Assembly: GCA_035935235.1 (NCBI GenBank)
Contig: DASYXG010000314.1
Coordinates: 1-9,919, forward strand
Length of the DNA stretch: 9,919 bases
Source: DATARH01 sp035935235
GTDB lineage: Bacteria > Pseudomonadota > Alphaproteobacteria > ATCC43930 > CGMCC-115725
Direction of reading: 5' to 3'
Below, piece after piece: positions 1-7,800 of this stretch. The notes below the pieces were generated by a model that searched no databases, had not been told where the DNA came from, and saw nothing but the letters and a program-made list of their open reading frames with translations. Position numbers and translations under genes: made by a program. Position 1 is the stretch's first letter; the number at the start of each line of letters is the position of its first letter.

Positions 1-413
1 GGCTATCGATTGCTCTGGCCAACGCGCCGCAAACGAAATGAACTCGCCATCCGATAGCGCGACGACAATCTGGCCCGACAGGTTCTGCAATAACGGCGGC
101 ATCGGTGTCGCGCCCTGACCCACACCGCGTTGCTCAGCGTCTTGAGATCAGCTCCCGAAATCGTCCCGGCAGCCATACTGACCGAGCCAAGGCGGAAGGC
201 AGATCCGAGCTCGGCAAAGGTCCGGTTCCAGTAGGCGACGGCATCGTTGACGAGCGCAAGGCGTGCATCCGCCGGCGCCGATAGCACGGCGACACCCGGC
301 ACCCGCGTCCAAGGGATACCCCAGGCGCTGGCGGCTACCGCATACCAAGGCAGGCTCTCGGGAAGCAGAGCGGCCGCGCCGCTCGCCAGGAGCGCGCGGC
401 GGTTCATGCCCAT
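1..413 (-). CDS. Putative exported matrixin-like protein, 3' end cut by window, probable frameshift
   Basis: The start chosen is the ATG at 413-411, 10 nt after the CoA-transferase stop. A second ATG at 407-405 gives a product beginning MNRRALLASGAAALL, a twin-arginine followed by a short hydrophobic run, as in Tat-type or Sec export signals. The next part (PGVAVLSAPADARLALVNDA, then AYWNRTFAELGSAFRLG) resembles the N-terminal half of matrixin-like zinc proteases, but the expected HExxH zinc site would lie beyond the left edge and is not seen. The reading frame stays protein-like to about position 122. After that the same frame becomes an arginine/cysteine-rich string that stops at 5-3, whereas the neighbouring frame from 120 to 1 reads GQGATPMPPLLQNLSGQIVV and then ALSDGEFISFAARWPEQ, a natural-looking continuation. 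One missing base (or two extra) near 118-123 would explain this. An uncorrected call would be a 136-residue ORF ending at position 3. The family call rests on resemblance only. Confidence 0.55.
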
Positions 414-423
414 GGCGCCAGGC

Positions 424-1605
424 CTAAACGACACCGCGCTCCTTGAGGCGCGAAATGTCGGCGGCGCTGTAGCCGAGCTCGCCGAGGATCGCGTCGGTGT
501 GTTCGCCAGCATCGGGGCTGGCGGTCTTGAGCCGGCTCGGGGTGCGGCTCAGGGTCACCGCCTGGCCGATCAGCTCGATGTCGCCGAGCTTTGGATGATG
601 CACTTTATGGGCGATGCCGAGATGCTTGACCTGCGGGTCGGCAAAGACCTCGTCCATCTTGTAGATCGGACCCGACGGCACACCGGCCTTGTTGAGCCGG
701 TCGATCCATTCGGCGCTGGGACGCGTCCTGGTAATCGCCTCGATCGCGGCGTTGAGCGCTTTGCGATTATCCGACCGCGCCCGGCCGGTCTTGTAGTCGG
801 AATGTTCGGCGAGGTCGGGCCGATCGACCGCGCGGCAGAACCGGCCGAAGATTTCATCGCCCGCCGAGGCGATGTTGATATAGCCGTCGCTGGTCTGGAA
901 CACGCCGGTCGGGATGCTGGTCGGGTGGTCGTTGCCGGCCTGCTCGGGCACCTCGTGCGCGATCGTCCAGCGCGCGCCCTGGAAGTCGAGCATCGCGATC
1001 TGCGCCGCGAGCAGCGAGCTTTCGACCCATTGTCCCTCACCGGATTCCTCGCGTTCGAGCAGCGCGATCAGAATGCCCATTGCGGTGAAGATGCCGGCCG
1101 ACAAATCGGCGACCGGGATGCCGACCCGCACCGGTCCCTGACCGGGCAGCCCGGTGATCGACATCAGGCCACCCATGCCCTGGGCGATCTGATCGAACCC
1201 GGGCCGGTCGCGGTAAGGGCCGCTCTGGCCGAAGCCGGAGATGCTGGCATAGACCAGGCGCGGGTTGATCACCTTGAGAGCCGGGTAATCGATGCCGAGC
1301 CGTTCCTTGACGTCGGGACGGAAATTCTCGACCACGACGTCGGCGTCACGCACCAGCTTGCGAAAAATCTCGATCCCGTCGGGCGCCTTCAGATCGAGCG
1401 TCAGGCTGCGCTTGTTGCGGTGCAGGTTCTGGAAATCGGGTCCGAGTCGCGGCCCGCCGAGCCCTTCGCCGGGCGAGGGAGGGGCCTCGATCTTGATGAC
1501 CTGCGCGCCCCAATCGGCGAGCTGGCGCACCGCCGTCGGGCCGGCGCGCACCCGAGTCAAGTCGAGCACCTTGAAGCGGGCGAGCGGCATTTTCGGTTCG
1601 GGCAT
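424..1605 (-). CDS. CaiB/BaiF (family III) CoA-transferase
   Basis: This 393-residue protein has the usual length of a family III CoA-transferase, an enzyme that moves CoA between an acyl-CoA donor and a carboxylic acid through an aspartyl-CoA anhydride. Family signatures are in order: the N-terminal nucleotide-type fold KVLDLTRVRAGPTAVRQLAD (12-31), VIKIEAP (36-42), NKRSLTLDLK (64-73), VVVENFRP (90-97), the glycine-rich SISGFGQSGPY (121-131), and the segment PVADLSAGIFTAMG, whose Asp167 sits at the position of the catalytic aspartate of formyl-CoA transferase. The C-terminal part keeps GVPSGPIYKMDEVFADPQV (308-326). The start at 1605 has a good Shine-Dalgarno sequence; an internal Met6 is a less likely start. 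The acyl substrate cannot be read from sequence, because members act on oxalate, carnitine, mesaconate, bile acids and others. The gene lies 54 nt after putA and 10 nt before the next gene, so it may be co-transcribed with both. No insert or disruption is seen. Confidence 0.93.
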   Translation of the reverse strand: MPEPKMPLARFKVLDLTRVRAGPTAVRQLADWGAQVIKIEAPPSPGEGLGGPRLGPDFQNLHRNKRSLTLDLKAPDGIEIFRKLVRDADVVVENFRPDVKERLGIDYPALKVINPRLVYASISGFGQSGPYRDRPGFDQIAQGMGGLMSITGLPGQGPVRVGIPVADLSAGIFTAMGILIALLEREESGEGQWVESSLLAAQIAMLDFQGARWTIAHEVPEQAGNDHPTSIPTGVFQTSDGYINIASAGDEIFGRFCRAVDRPDLAEHSDYKTGRARSDNRKALNAAIEAITRTRPSAEWIDRLNKAGVPSGPIYKMDEVFADPQVKHLGIAHKVHHPKLGDIELIGQAVTLSRTPSRLKTASPDAGEHTDAILGELGYSAADISRLKERGVV

Positions 1606-1610
1606 CGCGG

Positions 1611-1616
1611 TTCCCT
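1611..1616 (-). promoter_or_regulatory. Ribosome binding site of the CoA-transferase gene
   Basis: On the minus strand AGGGAA lies 5 nt before the ATG at 1605-1603. It is the clearest Shine-Dalgarno sequence in the window and favours Met1 over the internal Met6 as the start. The rest of the 54-nt gap after putA (1606-1659) shows no stem followed by a T-run, so no intrinsic terminator is visible there. Confidence 0.6.
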
Positions 1617-1659
1617 GGCTATATGTCCGCCGGTATTGAGGCGCTGTGGCACACCGCGG

Positions 1660-4600
1660 TCAACGCCCGTCGTCGAGCGACAACAGGGTGGTGTTGCCAC
1701 CCGAGGCGGTGGTGTCGGTAGAGACCGTGCGCTCGGTGGCGAAACGATGGAGGTAACGCGGGCCGCCCGCCTTAGGGCCGGTGCCCGAAAGCCGCTCGCC
1801 GCCGAATGGCTGCACCCCGACCACCGCGCCGATCATATTGCGGTTGACATAGCTGTTGCCGACGCCAAGCCGGTCGAGGATGTAACGCACCGTCTCGTCG
1901 ATGCGGCTGTGAATGCCGAGGGTCAGCGCGAATCCGGTCGCCGCGATCTCGTCAATCACCTGGTCGAGCCGGTCGGCGCGCCAGCGCACGACATGAAGGA
2001 TCGGGCCGAAGACCTCGCCGGTGAGCCGCTTCGCGCTATCGATCTCAAACGCGCGCGGCGCGAAAAAAATACCGTGCTCAGTGCCGGCGGGCAGGGCGCA
2101 TTGGTAGAGAAGTTTGCCCTCGCGGCTCATGCGCTCGGAATGTTTTTCGAGCGCAGTGCGCGCCTCGCTGTCGATCAGTGGGCCGACATCGGTGGCGAGC
2201 AGCGCCGGGTCGCCGAGCGACAATTCCGCCATCGCCCCGGCGAGCAGCGGCAAGAGGCGCGGCGCGATGTCGACCTGGACGTAGAGCAGCCGGAGGCACG
2301 AGCAGCGCTGACCGGCGCTGTCGAACGCGGAGGTGAGCGCGTCGGTCACCACCTGCTCAGGTAGCGCGGACGAATCGACGATCATCGCGTTCTGCCCGCC
2401 GGTCTCGGCGATCAGCGGCACGATCGGCCCCGGCCGCTGGGCCAGCGCGAGGTTGATCGCCCGCGCCGTATCGGTCGAACCGGTGAAGGCGATTCCGGCG
2501 ATGCGCGGATCGGCGGTGAGCGCGGCGCCCACCGTCTCGCCGCTGCCCGGCAGGAGATGCAGTACCTCACCGGGGACCCCGGCGGCATGCAGATGGCGGA
2601 TCGCGGCGGCGGCGGTCAGCGGGGTTTGCTCGGCCGGCTTGGCAATGACGGCATTGCCGGCGGCGAGCGCGGCGGCGATTTGTCCGGTGAAGATCGCCAG
2701 AGGAAAATTCCATGGCGAGATGCAGGCGAACACACCGCGCCCGTGCAGGGAGAGGCGGTTGCGCTCGCCGGTCGGGCCCGGCAGCGCCAAGGGTTCGACG
2801 AAATCGGCGCGGGCGCGGGCGGCGTAATAGCGCAGATAGTCCGCCGCCTCGCGCACTTCCGACAGCGCCGCGGGGATCGCCCGCCCGCCCTCACGGGTGA
2901 TCAGCGCCATCAGCGGGTCGCGGTTGCGCTCGTAGTAATCGGCGGCGCGGTCGAGGATCGCGGCCCGTTCCGTCGCCGGGGTTCGCTCCCAGGCCGGTGC
3001 TGCGCGCGATGCGGTGGCGAGCGCGGCCTCGACCGTCGCGGCATCGGCAGACACCACGGTCCCGAACTGCCGGCGCCGGTCGGCGGGATCGAAAACCGGT
3101 TCGCCGAGCCCGGTGATTTCCTGGCCGCCGACGATCGGCGCGGCGTGCGCGGGCCGCGAAAGCCCTTCCGCCATTCCTTTGCGCAGGTCGGCGAGCGCAT
3201 GGCGGTCGGCGAGATCGATCCCCGCCGAATTGGCACGCTCGGGCTGGTAAAGGTCGTGCGGCAGCGGAATGTTGGGATGCGGCTTGGACTTGAGTCGCGT
3301 GAGCGCGGCGGCGGGATCGGCGACAATCGCCGCGATCGGCTGGCGCTCATCGACGATGCGGTTGACGAACGAAGCGTTGGCCCCGTTCTCCAAGAGCCGC
3401 CGCACCAGATAGGCAAGCAAATCCTCGTGGCTGCCGACTGGGGCGTAGACGCGGCACGGCCGGTTCACCTTCCCCGGCCCGACGATTTCCTCATAAAGCG
3501 CCTCGCCCATGCCGTGCAGGCGCTGGAATTCCCAGTCCCGGCGCTTGCCCGCGAGTTCCAGCACCGCGGCGATGGTGTGCGCGTTATGGGTGGCGAATTG
3601 CGGGTAGAACACCGCGGCGCCGGCCGCGAATAGCTGCTTGGCGCAGGCGAGATAGGAAACGTCGGTGGCGACCTTGCGGGTATAGACCGGGTAGGTCGCG
3701 AGACCGCGCTCCTGCGCGCGCTTGATCTCGCTATCCCAATAGGCCCCCTTGACCAGCCGCACCATCAGCTGGCGTTTGGTTTTCGCGGCCAGCTCCGCGA
3801 GCCAATCGATCACCGCCGGCGCACGTTTCTGATAGGTCTGCACCGCCAGGCCGAACCTGTCCCACCGGGCGAGCGGCGGCATTCCCGCCAGCGCGTCGAT
3901 CAGGTCGAGCGAGAGTTCGAGCCGGTCGGTTTCCTCGGCGTCGATGGTGAGGCCGATGCCCGCCGCCTTCGCCTGCTCGGCGAGGTCGGCAAGGCGCGGC
4001 AGCAGCTCGCGCATCACTCGCTCGCGTTGCGCCATTTCGTAGCGCGGGTGCAGCGCCGATAGCTTGACCGAGATACCCGGCGCCTCCTCGGTCGGTTTAC
4101 CGCCGGCCGCCTTGCCGATCGCCGCGATCGCCTGGCTGTAGGCTGCGTGATAGCGCTGGGCGTCGGCGGCGGTCTTCGCCGCCTCGCCGAGCATGTCGTA
4201 GGAATGGCGGTAGCCGTCGCGCTCGCTGGCTGCGGCGCGGTCGAGCGCCTCGCCGATGGTGCGGCCCATGACGAATTGGCGGCCGAGGATGCGCATCGCC
4301 GCCAGCACCGCCTGGCGCACCACCGGCTCGCCCGAGCGAGCAACGAAGCGATGGAGGATATGAGCGAAGTCGTTCGGGCCAGGCTCGTCGCGCAGTATCC
4401 GCCCGGTCAGCATCAGCGCCCAAGTCGAGGCGTTGACAAAGACCGAGCTGGAATGGCCGAGATGGCTCTGCCAGTCGGCGGCGGCGATCTTGTCGCGGAT
4501 CAGCCGGTCGATCGTTTCGCTATCGGGGACGCGCAAGAGGGCCTCGGCGAGACACATCAGCGCCACCCCTTCGGGCGACGACAGCGCGTATTCGTGGAGG

Positions 4601-4815
4601 AAGGCGTCGATGCCGCCATGCGCCGGGCCCTTGTCGCGCACCGCGGCGACGAGGCGATGCGCGGTCGCCTGGATGCGCCGGTCGGCGGCAGGCGGCAGCT
4701 TGGCGGTGGCGAGGATCAGCGCGTCGGCGGCATCCTCGTGGCGGCGGTTGGCCTCGCCGATCGCCGCGCGCAGCCGGGTTTCGGGCGGCAGTGGTTCGGT
4801 AAAGACGAGGTCCAT
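1660..4815 (-). CDS. putA: Bifunctional proline dehydrogenase / delta-1-pyrroline-5-carboxylate dehydrogenase
   Basis: This 1051-residue protein catalyses both steps of proline catabolism: FAD-dependent oxidation of proline to P5C, then NAD-dependent oxidation of glutamate semialdehyde to glutamate. Residues about 75-240 form the helical arm. The PRODH barrel follows with ISVKLSALHPRYE (248-260), LTIDAEETDRLELSLDLIDA (289-308), LMVRLVKGAYWDSEIKRAQE (350-369), YPQFATHNAHT (404-414) and the RIVDER segment near 486-491. The aldehyde dehydrogenase half has ISPWNFP (699-705), AFTGSTDTAR (776-785), the general-base region with Glu804 (AETGGQNAM) and the nucleophile Cys838 in SAGQRCSCLRLL. The C-terminus ends in the typical TTASGGNTTLLSL, so the protein is full length. 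There is no N-terminal ribbon-helix-helix domain, so this is the short, non-DNA-binding type and cannot repress its own gene. The ATG at 4815 was chosen because upstream codons in this frame read through the 3' end of dnaE2 as a shadow. Its Shine-Dalgarno is poor. It starts 25 nt after the dnaE2 stop. Confidence 0.97.
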   Translation of the reverse strand: MDLVFTEPLPPETRLRAAIGEANRRHEDAADALILATAKLPPAADRRIQATAHRLVAAVRDKGPAHGGIDAFLHEYALSSPEGVALMCLAEALLRVPDSETIDRLIRDKIAAADWQSHLGHSSSVFVNASTWALMLTGRILRDEPGPNDFAHILHRFVARSGEPVVRQAVLAAMRILGRQFVMGRTIGEALDRAAASERDGYRHSYDMLGEAAKTAADAQRYHAAYSQAIAAIGKAAGGKPTEEAPGISVKLSALHPRYEMAQRERVMRELLPRLADLAEQAKAAGIGLTIDAEETDRLELSLDLIDALAGMPPLARWDRFGLAVQTYQKRAPAVIDWLAELAAKTKRQLMVRLVKGAYWDSEIKRAQERGLATYPVYTRKVATDVSYLACAKQLFAAGAAVFYPQFATHNAHTIAAVLELAGKRRDWEFQRLHGMGEALYEEIVGPGKVNRPCRVYAPVGSHEDLLAYLVRRLLENGANASFVNRIVDERQPIAAIVADPAAALTRLKSKPHPNIPLPHDLYQPERANSAGIDLADRHALADLRKGMAEGLSRPAHAAPIVGGQEITGLGEPVFDPADRRRQFGTVVSADAATVEAALATASRAAPAWERTPATERAAILDRAADYYERNRDPLMALITREGGRAIPAALSEVREAADYLRYYAARARADFVEPLALPGPTGERNRLSLHGRGVFACISPWNFPLAIFTGQIAAALAAGNAVIAKPAEQTPLTAAAAIRHLHAAGVPGEVLHLLPGSGETVGAALTADPRIAGIAFTGSTDTARAINLALAQRPGPIVPLIAETGGQNAMIVDSSALPEQVVTDALTSAFDSAGQRCSCLRLLYVQVDIAPRLLPLLAGAMAELSLGDPALLATDVGPLIDSEARTALEKHSERMSREGKLLYQCALPAGTEHGIFFAPRAFEIDSAKRLTGEVFGPILHVVRWRADRLDQVIDEIAATGFALTLGIHSRIDETVRYILDRLGVGNSYVNRNMIGAVVGVQPFGGERLSGTGPKAGGPRYLHRFATERTVSTDTTASGGNTTLLSLDDGR

Positions 4816-4840
4816 GCCTTGAGGATACTGCCGGCGGCTT

Positions 4841-7800
4841 CTAGCGGAAATCGCGGCTGTGGATGACGATGTCGGGCACGTCGATGTCGCGCGGATCATA
4901 GCCGGAGACGCGCTCGGGCAGAGCGAAGACCGATTTGCGGGCGGATTTGTCGATGCCGGTACGCGCACGCAAGGTCTGCAGGCGCGGGGTGAGGTCGCGC
5001 AAATCCTCGGCGACGATGTGGATGACGCCTTCCTCGCGCTGCAGCCTTCCCCGGCAATACAAAAGGGTCGCGCCGAGCACGGTGCGGCGGAAACGCTCGA
5101 GGATCGGCGGCCAGATAATCAGATTGGCGATGCCGGTCTCGTCCTCGAGGGTGATGAAGATGACCCCCTTGGCGCTGCCGGGACGCTGGCGGATCAGCAC
5201 GAGCCCGGCGACCGCGACGCGGCGCTCGATCGGGAGAGTCGCGAGCGCGGCGGCGGTGACGATACCGTCCTCGGCCAGCTCGGCCCGCAGAAAGGCGAGC
5301 GGGTGACGCTTCAGGCTGAGGCTCGTGCTGCGGTAATCCTCGACGACGTGTTCGCCAAGCGGCATCGCCGGGAGCAGCGAGGCGGCGATTGCCTCATTTT
5401 TATTGTCATTCCGGGGGCCCCCGGGACGGCCTGCAGGGCCGACTACCCGGGGGGAGCCCGGAACCCATGAACCCGGACGGCCGGGGGAAACGGCACCGAC
5501 CATGCCACGATACTTTCTGTCGGTGTTCATGGGTTCCGGGTTCGGCTCTGCGAGCCGCCCCGGAACGACAGCTAGTGGGGTGGCAAACAGCGGCAGCGGA
5601 GCCTCGCCCAGCGCCTTCAGCGCCCACAGACCCTGGCGGCGGTCGAGCCGCATCGAGCGCAGCGCGTCGGCGTGGGCGAGGCGCTCCAGCGCGAGGCGAG
5701 CGAGCCCGCTGCGCTGCCAAAGCGTCGACGCGTCCCGGTAGCCGTCGCCGCGCCGCTCGACAAGACGGTTGGCGTCGTCTTCCGAAAACCCCTTGATCTG
5801 GCGGAAACCGAGGCGCAGGGCGAGACGAGGAGAATCCCCTCCCCGCTCTTCAGGGGGGAGAGGAAGGGGCCCGTCGCAATGCGACGGGAGGGTGAGGTGG
5901 GCATGCGCCGAAGTTTTCCCCACCTCACCCCGGCCCTCTCCACCCCCGGGGGCGGAGAGGGAGAAATCATCGGTGTCCGGCTGCTCTTCCGATGCCTCCA
6001 GCGTGCAATCCCAGCGGCTGTGGTTGACATCGACCGGGAGCACCTCGACCCCATGCTCGCGGGCGTCGCGGACAATCTGCGCCGGGGCGTAGAACCCCAT
6101 CGGCTGCGAGTTCAACAGTGCGCAGGCGAACACCTCGGGATAAACGCATTTGATCCAGGCCGAGACATAGACGAGGAGCGCGAAGCTCGCGGCGTGGCTT
6201 TCCGGGAAGCCATAAGTGCCGAACCCCTCGATCTGGCTGAAGCAGCGGGTCGCGAAATTGGCCTGATATCCGTTGGCGATCATCCCGCCGATGAACTGGT
6301 CGCGGAATTTCTCGATATCGCCGTTGCGCTTGAAGGTCGCCATCGCCCGGCGCAATTTGTCGGCCTCGTCGGGGGTGAACCCGGCGCCGACGATGGCGAT
6401 CTGCATGGCCTGTTCCTGGAACAGCGGCACGCCTTTGGTCTTTTCCAACACTTGTCTCAGCCCGGGGGGGCATTCGATCGGCTCGATGCCGTTGCGGCGG
6501 CGCAGATAGGGGTGAACCATGTCGCCCTGGATCGGTCCTGGCCGGACGATCGCGACCTCGATGACGAGGTCGTAAAATTCCCGGGGCTTCAGCCGCGGCA
6601 GCATCGACATCTGGGCGCGGCTTTCGACCTGGAAGACCCCCAAAGAATCGGCCTTCGACAGCATGTCGTAGACCGGCTTCTGCTCGGGCGGGATTGTCGC
6701 CAGCTCGTATTGCTTGCCGTGATGGCGCTCGATCAAATCGAACGCCTTGCGGATGCAGGTCAGTATGCCGAGCGCGAGCACATCGACCTTGAGGATGCCC
6801 AGCGCGTCGAGGTCGTCCTTGTCCCATTCGATGACGGTGCGCTCCTCCATCGCCGCGTTATCGATCGGCACCAGTTCGTGGAGCGGTCCACGGGTGATGA
6901 CAAAGCCGCCGACATGTTGCGACAGGTGGCGCGGGAAGCCGATCAGCAGGGCAGCGAGGTCGAGCGTCATGCGCAGATTGCGATCGCGCGGATCGAGGCC
7001 GGCCTCGCGCACCCGCTCGTCGGCGATGCCCTCGCTCGACCAGCCCCACACCATGCCCCCAAGCGCGGCGACGACATCGCCCGAGAGCCCCATCGCCTTG
7101 CCGACCTCGCGGATCGCGCTGCGCGAGCGATAGGTGATCAGCGTCGCGGCGAGCCCGGCGCGATCGCGGCCGTATTTCTCGTAGATGTACTGGATCACCT
7201 CCTCGCGCCGTTCGTGCTCGAAATCGACATCGATATCGGGTGGCTCGCCGCGCGCGGCGCTGATGAAGCGCTCGAACAGCACGTCGATCTTGTCCGGATC
7301 GACTGAGGTGATGCCGAGACAATAGCAGACGACAGAATTGGCCGCGGAGCCGCGGCCCTGGCACAGGATCGCGCGCGAGCGGGCGAAGCGGACGATGTCG
7401 TGGACGGTGAGGAAATAGCGGGCGAAATCGAGCTCTTCGATGAGAGCGAGTTCGTGCTCGATCCGCTCGCGAATTTTGTCGGACACCCCGCCGGGGAACT
7501 TCTCGGACGCGCCGCCCCAGGCTAATTGGGCGAGGCGCGATTGCGGCGTTATGCCCTCCGGCACCGGCTCTTCCGGGTATTCGTAGCGCAATTCGTCGAG
7601 ACTGAAGCGACAGTGCCGGGCGATCTCGAGACTGGAGGTGAGCGCTTCTTCGTGGCCGCGGAACAGCCGGGCCATCTCGTGGGCCGGCTTCAGATGGCGC
7701 TCGGCATTGGCGGCGAGGCGGAATCCGGCTTCTCGAATCGTGCAATGCTCACAGATGCAGGTCAGCACATCCTGGAGCGGCCGCCGCTCGGGCGCGTGGT

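Noticed and set aside
837..846. PutA Cys840 next to the catalytic Cys838 region as a redox feature (positions here are residues, not bases)
   Set aside because: A single extra cysteine two residues after the nucleophile is within ordinary variation, and nothing else in the sequence supports a redox switch.
247..2364. Long plus-strand open frame of 705 codons
   Set aside because: It lies across the CoA-transferase gene, the intergenic gap and the 3' part of putA on the opposite strand. Its translation is Arg/Ala/Gly/Asp-rich with no recognisable domain, and it is a by-product of high GC at codon position 3.
2557..3633. Plus-strand open frame of 358 codons opposite putA
   Set aside because: It is a compositional shadow; the minus strand carries conserved PutA motifs throughout this interval.
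4816..4968. Extended N-terminus for PutA (start at 4968)
   Set aside because: The extra 51 residues are Ser/Pro/Arg-rich and are an out-of-frame reading of the 3' end of dnaE2. The ATG at 4815 gives a normal PutA N-terminus.
5404..5570. Element B as an intrinsic terminator
   Set aside because: It has strong stems but no following T-run, and the dnaE2 reading frame continues through it into a conserved OB fold and C-terminus.
5672..7306. Long plus-strand open frame of 544 codons opposite dnaE2
   Set aside because: It mirrors the dnaE2 codons, shows no family motifs, and the opposite strand encodes the intact polymerase core.
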